A stretch of DNA of 64,000 bases from Siphonodentalium dalli (GCA_032622095.1 CP136064.1:41379912-41443911), one strand, 5' to 3'. Positions 23,136-36,724 are shown, counted from the first letter of the stretch. The notes: generated from the sequence alone by a model not told the origin. Translations and numbers: made by a program.

Positions 23136-23745
23136 GGACACCGGTATATTTTCATTTGGGGACCTAGCACAATATGCCAGAGGCATATCCCGAAGGCCGG
23201 TGGCCTGAGATGGGGAGGGTCAAGGAGGGGGTGTCCCCCTCCAGGTTGTAGTGGGGGTACTGGGGTCCTCCCCCAGGAAAAGGGCTGAGAGTGTTTCTGG
23301 AGCTATCTCATGCACAAATTCACTTAGTTCTAAGCTCTATATATGGTTTTCCTTGAATTTCAACCAACTACAGACCTAGGGATTTGAGAATATGAAATAG
23401 TCATGAGTATTGAGTAGTGGTCTCTGTTGCTTACTATGATAAGACCCACAAAAGACAACTCTAGTGTAACATGTATGACACTCCTTGGCTGTGTAGATGG
23501 GACAGTTAGCAGGGATCATATTTTCAGGTGGTGGTTTGGAAACTTTAGGAGACATAAACACTCTGGGGTGAATTTGGGAAGCCCTGATTCACCGCTTTCT
23601 TTATTGCCATGAAAATTACAACAAGTATTATTACATATAACTCTTTCAGTGAGTTATGAGATCAGCCCTAAAATGATGAAAATTAAAAAAAAATGGTCCC
23701 CAAACCCGATATACCGGCGCCGAAAACGGCCTGGATCAGGCCCTG
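22814..23745. mobile_element. hAT-like element with CAGGGCATGATCCAGG ends
   Basis: Inverted ends CAGGGCATGATCCAGG / CCTGGATCAGGCCCTG, flanked by CTTGT on both sides. The element sits in a 25-bp tandem repeat (CACCTTGTATATCAGGGATA), three units of which lie on either side, so the exact target duplication is blurred. Contains a run of 51 C at 23083-23133. Confidence 0.6.
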
Positions 23746-23988
23746 CTTGTATATCAGGGATAATATGCACCTTGTATATCAGGGATAATATGCACCTTGT
23801 ATATCAGGGATAATATTTGGCAAATTCTAAAAGAATTTGGCAAAAAATATTTTCATTTGGCAAATAATTTGGCAAAAGTAAATTTCAGTCCAGCGCACTC
23901 CCAGCTGTTGAGTATTATAGAGTATACTAGTGGATTGGCCCATAAATGGCTTGATTTAGCGATAGTTACCATTTGATTAATACAGATC

Positions 23989-26900
23989 TTCTCAAAAGAA
24001 GTGTCCCTCCCGACCGCGTTAGAGTAACGTTACGACCGCGTTTTTCCCAACAAGGTCGAGGAAATCGTCAATGCAACATAACGCGGTCGGCATGACCACC
24101 AACACAACAAACACGGGCGAGATAACCGTCAACGCAACAAACGAGGTCAGGAGAATAGCTTATCAACTGTAATAATAATTATTGAATAACATTGTAAACA
24201 AGAACTTTGAGACATGAACTCATTTTATTAAAAAAAATTAAATTGAAGAGAATTGGCCACCAATTTTAGTTTCATACAATTTTCTGATAGGAAAAAGAAC
24301 GAAGTGTTGTAATCATTCGAGACGGTGATAGTGTATTTGGCTTGGGTGATGCATGATTTATTGGTGATCTTTTACATTTACATTTAGAATTTTTCCGGAA
24401 AAATAAATAATAAATAAATGCAGATCAAATCGATCGCGCTGCATGAATTAATAGAGATACAATTGACATTTCTAACAAACAAAAAACTTTGAGTTCACGT
24501 CAAATGTACGTGTATTCTTTGAATATTTAATATTCAGCGTCACCTCCTAATAAAGGTCAATAACCTGTATGTACGCCAAGGGTCCGATGTCATTTGAAAT
24601 CTTCGTGAGGATATGATAAAACACACATCTACATTTACACGCACGTTCGTAATCGACACATGGATATGCATGTACAGTGAAGCAAATAATTTAGAATATT
24701 AATTATCCATGTGTTGTGAAATACATGTAAAACAAACAGCGCTCAGATTTGGTAACCAGTGATTTGTCTCTTTAACCAACAGACCGCGGATCAAAAGGAT
24801 GCCGCGAATGATTGACAGCGGTGTCAATAGACGCAAATACAATATGGGGCATGTCTTCGGTAAAGTTGAAACTGATACCATGTGACTCGAACGGAATTCT
24901 CGATTGAAAACGTGCTGTCATAACTTCGTCGGTTTTGATTGGCTAGTGACCACTCGATTAAGTCGTGTTCAGGTGTTACTTAATTCATTGATGATGAAAT
25001 AACTAGAGCTGAAACGGTTAGACTGATAACCGGTTAGCATCCGGTTAGCGACGTAACCGGTTAGAAAAAAAATGAACCGGACGTAACCGCATCCCGTTGT
25101 CAGTTGAATGTGAATGTGAATAATCCTCAAAATATTAGGTTAAATGATGCAAAACTAATACTAAATTCTGTGTCACCGATAGTAGAGTGCAATGCAAGCA
25201 TTAATTGGTACACGCGGTAGTATCAGATACTTAGTAGCAATTCTCGAACTGTCTGGAAGTGTCGGCGACCTTCAATCAATTCCGACCCTTAAGTCACCAT
25301 TTGAAGTTTTCTCTGATCTTCCGACAAAAGCATGTGTGCAGTCACTGTGTATCAAGTCTGAATGCACACTGCACGAAGCAACATGGATTCAAATTGGAAT
25401 CACACCACGCCATACTAAAACTGTTTTACAGTGGGGTTTATAAAAACTATGTAAGACGACAAAGTTTGAAGATTGAGATCAGCTGCACAATGTCTTCACT
25501 CTTCCCGTTCTGTCCCTGTTGTGATCTAATATGATCAATTCAATTGAGTGACCAAACAGACATCGTAGTTGAAGCAACCCAAAACCTCTTTATCTTCCCT
25601 TTTATCAAGGAAATTGATGCTCCATGCTACTCTGTAACTGGTTGTGCCTGTGGGACTAATTGACACTCAGTTTGGCAGTAATTGCTATATGTTAAGTGAT
25701 TGCATACTAAAACCGAAACCGAGGTTTTTTTACCAAAAAAAACGAAACCGAAACGTAAATTCTATAACCTTCCAACACTAGTGTCCGCGATCATGATACC
25801 GACGAATAGCTCGAATACTGAATAGCACTGCGAGTCTGACCTAACTGACCTTCCTTTTTGTTCTATAGTTATTACTTTCTTGTCTTTGTATATAATTCAT
25901 TGGAGGATATACCAATGATAATGATATATTACAGATCTTTAATATATAGTTTTGTTACTCGTTTTACCAATACCCATACTATTGTTACTCATTTTACAAA
26001 TGCCCAAACATATGCTGATCACGGCAAATAAGCGATCCCCCTGCCATTCACAAATTTCACTTGCTCATTCCCCATCACAAGAGCCAGCAAAAGAACAGTG
26101 AATGCGTGTTTTTGAATATCGTTAAATGCCGTGAATAAGGTCTTTATTTCAGATACTATTTCTCACCTAGGTTTGTCCCTGGAGCATGGCATAATGTTGA
26201 CATAATTAGTGTGAGAGAAGTCCGCTAGAAATTAGCGGTTAACCGGTTGAAATCCGGCTAACCCCGATGGTTAACCAGTTAGAAGAATGGGTCAATCGTT
26301 TCAGCTCTAGAAATAACGAAATCATTCGTATTCAATGGTGCTTCGAAGAGACCTATAATCAGCTATTGTATAGGCAAGCATATGATAAATATTAACTTTC
26401 TTTTTACCGTAGTATATATATATGTTGAATAATTTTGTTAAATTCTGTTTTTTTCACCGGAATTAAATCACTGCAATTCAATTATTTATTTGTCTTGATC
26501 AAATGTACATTTGAAGATCCCAGCGCGGTCCGACGCAGTCGATACCAAATTAGACAAAATTGTATTTTTTCTAGATTTCCGGGTAAAAAAGAAAAATTTA
26601 ATATGGTCACCATCAATTATTATGTCACAGAAATCGCAAAAATACCTCACAGATGTCCACCGTTTTATTATCGATCTATATTTACATACGTTTATGGTTT
26701 TATATTGAAAACGATTACAAAATATTATAATTGAAACGCTCTTTATTACATACCACATTTCGGTGTAAACATGGACGCTCTTTATTAGAAGTGATAATTT
26801 TTTTGCAAGACTGACAACAAGTGAGTTAAATGTATTCTCTTGAAAGCCGATATCTGGTCATCAAAACATCATATAATAAAAAGTTCCCAGACGCCTGTGC

Positions 26901-28806
26901 ATTTTATCTTTTGCACATATATTTACAGTATTCTCTGAAATTCGTTATCATTTCTGCTGACATGTACATCGTAAAATATTAACATGAATTCAAATCACAA
27001 GTCTACACATAATGGCTTACCCATTTGATTTCAAACGCCGATGCCGGACAAAATATATACGATAATTTAATGTCCCGCTAACAAAAAAAAACACACACAC
27101 ACCACCACCAGATAATTTTCTGTAACTCCACCCATATTTGAAAATTGATTGATATGTGTACATGCATTATGTAAAAACGGCATGACTGCCAACGCAACAA
27201 ACGCGGTCAAGTTAACCGTCAACGCAACAAACGCAGTCGAGATAACCGTCAACGAAATGGAATGTTTCCAAAATAATACAATGTTGTTTGCGTGATGAGA
27301 GTAATGCATGCTCGATTAGTGTTAAATGTTTTACATATAGGCCTACATTTAGATTTTCCGGGAAAAAACACTAATAAATAAATGTACATCACGTTGATCG
27401 CAACGCGGTCGAGTAAACCGCCAACGCAACAAACGCAGTCGAGATAACCGTCAACGAAATGGAACGTTTCCAAAATAATACAATGTTGTTTACGTGATGG
27501 GAGTAATGCATAATAGATTTGTGTTAAATGTTTTACATATTGGACCATATTTAGATTTTTTCCGGGAAAAAATAATAAATTAATGTAAATCACGTTGATC
27601 GCGCTGCACGAATTAATGGAAACGTAATTGAGACTGCTAACAAACAAAACACATTGATGTCACGTCGCAATGTACATGTATGTGTGTTCTTTGAATATTT
27701 AATATTCAGCATCATATCCGATTAAATGTCGATTACATGTACCCTCATGTACGTATACTAGTAGACCAAGGGTATTGTGTCAGTTCCGATGTCGGCCGAA
27801 ACTGTATGAAACAATAAAGCGCGTTTATATACGCCATAAACAAACGCCATGAAAAATCCCAGAAATGTTCACGACGCTCGTTATGCATACCACCATACAT
27901 GTGCATGTACATGTAGCATTAAATAAACCAATAATCATTATAAAATAAACACGATTTGCGATTTATGTCGAAGAATACCAGACTTGATTATTCGGACTTT
28001 CATTAGCCTCTCGTCGGCAGTTCGTAAAATATTATTCAGATATCAGTTCCCCTTTACAAGGAAACCATAACTTACCCATCGAGAACCTCTATTGGACCAT
28101 GCACGCTCCTGAATGGTGACATTCTCGTTCTTTGAAGTTATTATTAAATTTAGGTCAAAGGAATTTCTGCAAGATATTTTTATACCGTGTAGCAACTTTG
28201 TGAAGATGACTCCTCCTACCAGCTTGTATTCTGTATTGATTGACTGTGATTCAAACACAGAATTCTCGACTGGACACGTGCAATCATAACTTTGTCTGTT
28301 TTGATTGGCTGGCGGACACTGTGTGCCACAATGATCACACAATGCGACCGTGTTGCTTTCATGATGATGAAATAAACTTACTCAACGTGGCTTCGAAGAG
28401 ACATGTTTCACTAATTGTCCGCTATTGTATTGACAAGCATACATGTATGATAAATATTAACTTAATTTTTACCGTAGAATATATAAGTTTAATAATTCAG
28501 TTAAATTCTGTTTTTCTCACCAGAATTAAATCACTGCAATTCAATTTATTTATGTGTCCTCATCAAATATTTAAAAACAAAACATATACATTTGAAAACG
28601 TGTGTGCCACTGTGTGTTGATCCTTAGCGCAACGTGTTTAACGTAAACGTGGTCTGCGTTAAACTTCAACGCAGTCTGCGTTAAAATTCAACGCGGTCGT
28701 AACGTATCACCAACGCGTTATCAACGCAAAGACGCGTTACGTTGGCGTTACGACCACGTTACGACCGCGTTGAGGACCGTGTTAAAAGATACACTTATTT
28801 TAAGAA
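23989..28806. mobile_element. 4.8-kb TIR element with AACGCGGTCG subterminal repeats
   Basis: Ends TTCTCAAAAGAAGTGT and ACACTTATTTTAAGAA are imperfect inverted repeats. Subterminal regions (24003-24150, 28620-28785) carry many copies of AACGCGGTCG / CGACCGCGTT, unusual in this AT-rich DNA, and further clusters lie at 27175-27260 and 27395-27450. The interior is a diverged tandem duplication: 24180-24960 plus 26310-26520 corresponds to 27480-28570. No transposase frame recognised. A hAT-type element is nested at 25004-26309. Confidence 0.6.
25004..26309. mobile_element. hAT-type TAGAGCTGAAACG element, copy 1
   Basis: Ends TAGAGCTGAAACGGTTA and AATCGTTTCAGCTCTA; perfect 8-bp target duplication GAAATAAC at 24996-25003 and 26310-26317. 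The duplicated sequence near 28362-28376 shows the uninterrupted site. Subterminal ACCGGTTAG motifs recur. Related to 53076-54155. Non-coding. Confidence 0.8.
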
Positions 28807-28842
28807 GGTGTGTATATATATATATTCCTCTACTTTTTATAG

Positions 28843-29000
28843 GTGATCAGATTTATTTGTGCAACGGTGGAAATGATTGTGTGGACAAGCTAACAGAGGA
28901 ACATGTACACTGTCCTGTGTGTAGTAAGGTGATCAACCTCCCAGGGGAAACTACTCTGCGAGAACATTTAAACACCTGTCGAAGAATTAAGATGAAGGAG
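28843..29000 (+). CDS. Zinc-finger module exon 3 (copy A of the duplicated cassette)
   Basis: Exon in phase 1-0 with acceptor CTCTACTTTTTATAG and donor GTAACT. It encodes GDQIYLCNGGNDC, then EEHVHCPVC, a spacer, then LREHLNTC and a basic end (IKMKE). The Cys pair is spaced five apart rather than three, and the last ligand is Cys. A near-identical exon lies at 50082-50248. The exon starts only 36 bp downstream of the end of the large TIR element at 23989-28806, so that insertion came very close to the acceptor. Confidence 0.85.
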
Positions 29001-29318
29001 GTAACTACCAATACATAGACTGTGCATTATATGACCTACATTTGTGAGTAAATGGGGGATGTCCAATGACACTTGAGACCACAAAAAGAGGTACCATTTC
29101 TTGCCCTTCGGAAGCTGACATAAGCTAATGACTGGCAGAGTACCCTGCTTTAAGGGCAGTTTTGGAATCAGTCATAAAGTTTAAATAAATCGGTAAGAAA
29201 GCTCCACATTTATTGGGTATCATGTTTCATGTATACAACAAAGACACCTAGTAAAATAACTTAAACCTATTTTAGATAGAATGGTAGATCCATTATAATC
29301 AATGTAACTATATGGTAC

Positions 29319-31114
29319 TCTTGAGTGCCTAATGAACATACATGTACGATTATTAAAATCGAGGTAAATTTCCCACCTGTACGATCGTTATTTGACCCTG
29401 TACGTTTATTAAATTAACCAAAGGAAATAATTCACCAATCTTAAATTGTGTTATTGATAAAGAAATGAACTCTGACTGTTGACAAACATTTATCAGCACA
29501 CTGCAGATTCACAGACCTGGCTATGCATTGAAACTATTTCTGTCACATGGCATCAGTAAACCAGTCAGATGGTGCGTTTTGTGGGGATGTATCAGGGTTT
29601 CCGCGAGGGGAAAATTAATGAGTCCGTATTGGGGAAACACATAACGCGACGGGACGACCATGGTTCGTCCCGTCGGGCGAAAATTTTGTTATTTGACACT
29701 GAAAAGTAGCAATTTCCTTGCACATAAGAGTCTCACAAAGCAACCAAAGCTACGTATATATTACGCAAGTCAATCATTTCCATGGGTGCATTAATTCTGT
29801 TGATGGTATCCAGATAATCAATCAACTAATTACGCACATAAGACTGCCGTCTGATTGAAGATTATATATAAATGAACAAGCTACTAGTTATTGTTTACAA
29901 ATTTATACAATAAGATTCCGATGAATCTAAACACTACAAAACATCTATGCATTGACCAATAATAGATAGCAAGGAGAATTGAATAAAGTATTTCCTAGAA
30001 TTGCAAGCAGCTTCTGTGAAAATGAAACTGACATGATATACGCTGTCAATCGTAAAACTATTTGTGCGCTGTGACGTCATACTGCAGGAGCTATTTATAG
30101 CGGCAAAATACGAATGGTAGCGACACAGGTATTTGGCACCAAAAAAAATTAATAAAAAGAGATTTTTATTAAATTTAAAAACAAAATTGTGCCTAATACC
30201 TGTGGGTAGGGACATCTTTCACTCGGAACGCGTAGCTTGTTCACTAATCTCTATATATTAGTCCATAAACTGACGACCGCAATTGCTTATTATGCGCATA
30301 GTCAACAAAATCCCAACGTGATTTATTTCACAGTAAAACGGAACCTGTCCCGAAATCAGTCTTTATAGTGGGAATTCATAGTGACAAGTTAACAACACCA
30401 TTCATTTGAACCATATTACATACATGGGTGATAAAGACAAACACATACCCCCTCCCCAATATGGAGATAATGTCAAAGGACGGTAAATAATAGTTGCGTT
30501 GTCCCGCCAAATTATATTTTATAACACGTTGGCTAAAACTCCGTTCTATACCTCATGGACTCTGCAGGGGGACCCATTTATTATGTACCACCGTACGATA
30601 GCACGGGATCTCGGAGAGGAGCAGTTTCATTCATGAAAATCCCGTGCATAAAAATGTCCCGACTAAGAAATTCGGCGTTCTTTGATCAAATTATGTAATC
30701 CTACGATATCACGGGATTTTCGAGCATGAGTAGTTTCATCCCGTACACAAAAATATGCATATTCAGCAGTCCGACATTTTTTGATGTTACCGCGACATGC
30801 ATTACGCTGTATCTAACGTCGCTATTTGACCTGCTTTTTCACCAGTATTCTATTTAACACCCGAACTCCCGTTGTAACCGGATTTGTTTACGACATTGCG
30901 ACTGACATTTGGTATATGTATGAACCAAACAGATAATATGCGAGGGGAATGAGGCCGTCCTACGGACGCTGAGCCGTACTAACGGAAACCCTGGATGTAT
31001 GGTACTAATATTTCCAGTCTGTACGTTTATTCCACCCTGTACTATTATTCAGTTAAGCGACATTTTCCAACCTGTGCTATTATTCCACCCTGTACTTTTA
31101 TTAGGCACTCAAGA
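29319..31114. mobile_element. 1.8-kb TIR element with GTAC target duplication
   Basis: Ends TCTTGAGTGCCTAAT and ATTAGGCACTCAAGA are perfect inverted repeats; GTAC flanks both sides (29315-29318, 31115-31118). Copy B of the duplication has the intact empty site with a single GTAC at 50563-50566. CCTGTAC/TTATT subterminal motifs repeat. Mostly occupied by the nested element at 29593-30993; no transposase recognised. Confidence 0.8.
29593..30993. mobile_element. hAT-like CAGGGTTTCCG element, copy 1 (nested)
   Basis: Ends CAGGGTTTCCG / CGGAAACCCTG, flanked by GATGTAT on both sides (8 bp, GGATGTAT, if the last G is counted as target). A related copy lies at 61607-63134. Interiors share the CGTCCCGTCGGGCGAAA block. 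No intact protein. Confidence 0.65.
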
Positions 31115-31829
31115 GTACACTCACCCAATCATAAGACAACTACAGTAATGAAATAATCGACCCCTTAACCACAGCAGAATTATGGGTAATTTTTCAGGAT
31201 TTAGTCGGAAATATGGCTTGTTGCCATTTATCGGAAAGATCTCAGTTATGTTTACTGGATTACATGCGTCCATTCATCTGTATGTATGTGCATCCATTTA
31301 TGCGTCCTCTCAGATATCTCAACCATGGGTTATGACATTTGGAATGTAGGTTTTTCATCAGGAGGGCTTTCAAAAGTTGGTACATTGACATGCTTACATT
31401 TTCTGTTCAACAGTTATCCCTGTCTGTTTATCTGAAAATGTTGGATTTTCTGACCTCAATAATTTTCCACACATCCGATTGATCCCAAACTTCACATGGA
31501 ACTTCAGGGTCACCCCAGGTGGTAGCTCTCAAATTTGAACTATTGAAACATCTTGTATTTTACTCTTTGCATGACAAAATCCTTATGTACAACCAACCGT
31601 TCCAGACAACACCCCTTGTCAACAAACTTGCTATGGATTTTCTGAGTGACCGCTAGGTGGGAGCCATAAAATTTTCTGAATATTGTTAAAAAACATAGCT
31701 TCCAGTGGTCATCTTGGATTTGACCTTTTGCATGACTAATTAATTCAGAACAGCCTACACACCACAGCCCTCATCCAATTGTCGCCAAACTTCATATGGA
31801 TTATCAGGATGACCGCTAGATGATGTGCT

Positions 31830-34800
31830 GCAGTCAATATTTCCGCTAAAGGAAGCCTTTCACACTGAACTATATGGATATATGTCCTGCGTTTGTAAAC
31901 CATAGTAGAAAGGGGTTAACTTTTTGGTCGCCTACCATTGGCTTGCTCGGAATCAGTCACGCATGCGCAGTCCCAATATAACTCACTTTACAGATTGAAT
32001 TCGTCCGTTTATTTTCTGCTACGAAACCGAAAGGAAGTCTAAAGGGAGTATTGTTCCGAATTTGTCGTTTAACAACTAGACAACAAATTCAATTTATTGA
32101 TACAATAATTACTGGTCGCCTTGGCGTTCGTTTTTAGAATTATTGTTTCGAATTCACGGACCGTTTCGATTCAAACATACAATTGTCCATGTTTTAGAAC
32201 AGGCGGCGGACTTAAAATTTATCGAATATGAAAATCGACATTTCGCCACCATTTCAAGACCTTACGAGGCGCATAGATTATTGTGAGCAATACATCTATG
32301 TAATTATTATAGCACCTATAAGGTATGATAGAATTTGTCAGATATAAAAAATGCCACGTGATTCGCTACCGGAAGTTGCCTAATTTCGTGGGAATTTATT
32401 TACGCGTGGACATTTATTTAGCAATAATTACCATCGCTACTGACGCTATCTATCATAATGTTATGAACAACATTCTTTCACATAATACTTTGTTGTTTTA
32501 TGGTTCAATACAACTGATCCAGATGTGTTGGTCACATTTGAACTTAAAGTTGATTACATCTTGGTTTATCAATGTAAAAACAGGTACCTAAGAATAACAG
32601 TAGTGTCATTATTACTTTAATAAATTGACAGAGATTGATATTTGACAAGTGTTATAATTCTGTTCATGGTTTGATTCTCGTAACGGAGCATCAACTTCAA
32701 TGTAACAATCTCAGCCATGTGCTAGCGGACCGGGGATCGCACCCTGGTCAGGGTATCAGCCTTCATAATTGGCTACGGCAATCAGCATTGCCAAAGCAAT
32801 TTGCTGAAGCAAACTGGGCCACGGCATACTGTTGCCGTAGCGGATTGCCGAAGCCAAACAATCTGAATTAAGAGGGCTGGGGTATTCTGACAGAAATCAG
32901 AACTCGGTCCGATACCAAGTTTGTCAGGCTAAAAAGTCCCATTCGAGATTACTGAATAAATTCTGAATGCAAATGCCGACTTTCCCCATTACAACACTTG
33001 TTCAGGTATGTTGTCGTGGGTGCACTACGCTGTGCGATCGGTGTGGACAATTAAAACTTAATGGCTGACCCATGTACACACCTAGGTGTGTGCATGTTAA
33101 AGAACACTACTGGAGTCACTAGAACTCATCAAAACAACATGCTTTCACAAAATACTTTGTGTTTTCTGTTTCAATACTGTCACACATGTCTCCTATGATC
33201 TAGATGTGTTTGTCGACGCTTGAAGTTGACTACAGTTTATCAATATCAGAAAAATAACAACTGTCGTGGTACTAAGATTCGTTAGTGTCATTAATTTCAG
33301 ACAGGGATTGACATCTGACAAGAGTCAGAATTATGTTGAGTACATGATTCGATTCTCGTACAGTGCTTCAACTTCACTGTCGAATTTTGAACTGCTAGCA
33401 TTTAATGATTGCAAGCATGACACTAAAATTAATCGTGATGACAGTTTCACTATTGTCTCAATTCCAGATTTTAGTTATTGTTCTGAATTGTATCCAAAAT
33501 TAACCCATCCTTTCAAAATTGCTGGGTTGTTTCTCGACTAAATGGTGTCTCCTTCCGGAATACAAACATAATTGCTATCCTTCCTGTTCAGGTTTACCGA
33601 AAAGAAGCGGTGGGGGTTGGGTTACTACGATTCTGGATATGGCTCTAATTGGGGCACAAAATTACAAATCAGGGGTGCTCAGGTTTGCATTCTCTAGAGT
33701 AAGGGAAGAAGCTTATCGTCACTCTGACGGTGTTTAATCATGGTTTCACTATCTACAAATATATTTGAAGATACTTTGGATTAAAAAACTTTCCCCTTCT
33801 TGATTCAATTATGAGAATGATTCCAGCCTGACAGGTATTTAGAATCGTGGTGACTTGACCCCTCCAGTTAACTGGCCCACTGTCAATAACTGGCGACTGT
33901 GGCCTGGATGACGTTCCCCAATGAATAACGATATAATAGCAGTGGTATTCCAAGACGAGGAAGGTGGGGGGAGACATTATTTATGGCAAGTAACCATATC
34001 AAATGTGAGCTTGGTACAAGAACAGGCTGTACACCCAATACAGCATGCATTGTTCATAAAGGGCATGGTAGGTGTTTTTGAAGGTATTCATGGACTAGCT
34101 GGAGTCTCAATGAATTTTCAAATATATACGTGTCCCGACCTTTCATACAGTTGATATGGCGAATAGACTTCACACACGAATGAAGCATATTTACATGGAA
34201 AGCATTTATATTGTCACGTGTCCCACGACCACTGCCAATAGCCTTTCCGACAAGAGTCCATCAGCATGGCTCTTCATACTTCTATTGCCCATATCAATTT
34301 GATTATCTGGCACATAGACAATAAAACAGGCTAAGACGTTTGCGCTGTCCAGCTAAGCTTTCGAGGAAGCTCATTGACCAGCATTACCGACCTTTCCTAA
34401 GATGCAGGCAGGGGACCACCCCGTACGAGTGGATCCCATCCCCATGGCACCAGATGCCCGATCGTAAGGGCCTGAAACCATGCTGCCAACTCTGCGCATT
34501 TCGGTCTATGCTGGATTTGTCCTCTCTTCCTTAAACGTGCCTTAAGCAGGACCACTTAGGTGGGGGGGAGTTCCTCTCTATCTTGGCTCTTCAAATTAAA
34601 ATAAAACAACATTATAAAAGGGATGTGTATCCTTTACTAGGAGGATGATAATTTCATTCCTTTCCTTCCTAGGGGAGCCATTTTTAGAGCGGGTCTTCCC
34701 CTAGTTTGCTGCATGCTTCACACTAACTGATCTATCACACATCTAGGTCGTTCTGCTGCATGTTTGGGGGGGCAGAGGCTCAGACCTGAATATTCTGTAT

Positions 34801-36724
34801 GGTGACCGTGAAAATTTACCTGTGTTTATCATCTGACTACATTTTACATCATTTGAACTGATTTCGGTTGTAGAAGGCGCACCTTCATTTCTTAGAATCG
34901 GATCGCGGTGGGTATTCCGCTGGGAACGTGGACTGCTCTCAGGTGCCTAGTGGTCGTGATGGCCTAATAATAGTAATGTGTGTGGATTTAGGCTGAACAT
35001 AATACTTGTGATTGCACATTTTGCTGTCTATCTCCATTCCAAAGATGGTGATCGTTGGGAAATTTCTCCAAAATTAACAATCGTACCGACATTATTATTT
35101 GGCACCTGAGAGTAGCGGTTTGCTTTCTCATTTGGATGCTCTGGTCACCTGCGGTGTTCGGCCATGTGCTCCCGATGCTCATGGCTGTTAGTCATGTTCT
35201 CTGAGGGGCTATATATATATCTTTAATGATACATTGGATTGTGCCAGGGATCTCTGCTCTGGCTCCGACCATTGGATTGATGGGCGCAGCTTTGGTAGGG
35301 CCTTCTGACATGGTCTCATGAGGAAAACTTAATATATATATCCCCCGGATATATATATTATATCATTTTATATATATATATATATATATACGCAATGTGT
35401 ATATTGTGATACATAGGTACCTCAGAGACATGTGAACGTGTGATAACTGTTCTAAGGGCAGGACCAGTTCACGCTCCTCCGATTACGCCTAGGCGGTACA
35501 ATCGTTCTGTGGGGAAACGTCTGGTGGAGAAGACGGGGTACTTGGGACCTCCAGGACATTTGTCCCCCACCAAACGCCAGCGGTTCTGGGCGCTAAAGCT
35601 GCCAAATCGCGTGCCTACAAATCGACACCGGCAGATGGGCCTCCGGCAGCTTAAGCGTAGGGCAGGGGCCGTACCCATGAGGTAAAGCGCCGCGTCCCCC
35701 TGTCCACGCTCGTCTTAACGACCAAAAGCGGCCTTGCCACTCCTCCGTGAAGGGATCGGAGAAGAATGACCTCTCCCCACCCTCCAGCTTGGCCAGGATA
35801 TTAGCTTGGGCATGACCACCTGCAGCATGCGATGGTGGGGGCTCCCTCTGATTCAATGGCTTGACTCGCTTATAGTTGTCTAACCCATTTGGGCTAATGG
35901 GCTCTCCATTTGATCCCTGTGCCACAGATGATCCCTGTGCCACAGATTGGGCATCAGGTTATCTGCCATTTGCATTGGCGAACAGCAGTTAGTTAACTCT
36001 TAATGTTGGTTGTCTTGCCATCTTCGGAGTGGGCCTCCTCCAGTGCAGGTCGTTATGTCGCTAAGGCGGAGAGGGAGTTAGTCTCCTCGCATCTCAAATC
36101 GGCTGGACTCTTAGAACTGACGGTTCGCTATTCTGAATTGAGTGGCACCACCTGGGATGTTGCTTGCAAAAACAAGGGGGGGAGGTACATGTTTGAGCAA
36201 TATAGCACTCTAATTATATGAGTTATTTCACGTAACTAATCATAACAGATTCATTAAAGAGTTTATATTTAGGTACAATCTGTTTTAGAAGAGTGAATTC
36301 CCTCAAAAAATTTTGCTATTAACTTTATTGCTCGTGCCTCCTCCTGGGCTTGCATTCTAATCCATATAGTTCAGTGTGAAAGGCTTCCTTTAGCGGAAAT
36401 ATGATATTTAAAAAAATATAATATATATTTCCTTAAAGAAAGCCTGAACACTGAACTATCATAGGGCCCTCCCATGGCGGTGCCATTCCCAACCCCGCAA
36501 CTCGCCAATCTTCTGATTGAGTTGAAAATAAACTGACGAATTCAATCTGTAAAGTGAGTTATATTGGGACTGCGCATGCGTGACTGATTCCGAGCAAGCC
36601 AATGGTAGGCGACCAAAATGTTAACCCCTTTCTACTATGGTTTACAAATGCAGGACATATATCCATATAGTTCAGTGTTCAGGCTTTCTTTAAGGAAATA
36701 TATATTATATTTAAAAAAATATCA
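31830..36724. mobile_element. DIRS-like retroelement 1 (defective)
   Basis: Inverted terminal repeats of about 190 bp: the left outer arm (31837-32030) is the reverse complement of 36525-36700, including the GACTGCGCATGCGTGACTGA block. Just inside the right repeat, 36357-36475 joins the complement of the left outer end to the complement of the right outer end, the internal complementary region that defines DIRS-type elements. No target duplication: copy B at about 51255 gives the empty site. Interior frames are short; no intact reverse transcriptase or tyrosine recombinase is visible, only a weak HGLAGVSMNF trace near 34085 shared with element 2. Confidence 0.7.
36357..36475. repeat. Internal complementary region of DIRS-like element 1
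   Basis: First half (TTCAGTGTGAAAGGCTTCCT with TTTAGCGGAAAT) is the complement of the left end, which has that exact variant. Second half (TTTCCTTAAAGAAAGCCTGA) is the complement of the right end, which has that different variant. The two end variants being joined back to back is diagnostic of a circle-junction template. Confidence 0.75.

Larger units (their letters stand above)
19830..31829 (+). repeat. Segmental duplication, copy A
   Basis: Collinear blocks shared with copy B (about 38240-51260): 19835-19920 with 38240-38300 and 42250-42300; the 18-bp repeat and flank at 19945-20190 with 42310-42745; 21300-21760 with 42907-44180; 22030-22690 with 46730-47647 and 49097-49290; 23815-23985 with 49505-49665; 28808-29318 with 50050-50566; 31115-31829 with 50563-51260. 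It carries one linker exon and one finger exon. The copies differ mainly by transposons inserted after the duplication. Confidence 0.8.

Noticed and set aside
22979-23288. Poly-Gly and poly-Pro frames
   Set aside because: Produced by the 51-base C run inside a transposon.
35440-35943. Basic plus-strand frame and overlapping minus-strand 116-codon frame inside DIRS-like element 1
   Set aside because: GC-richer interior of a defective element; neither frame shows a recognisable domain, so I do not call a gene.
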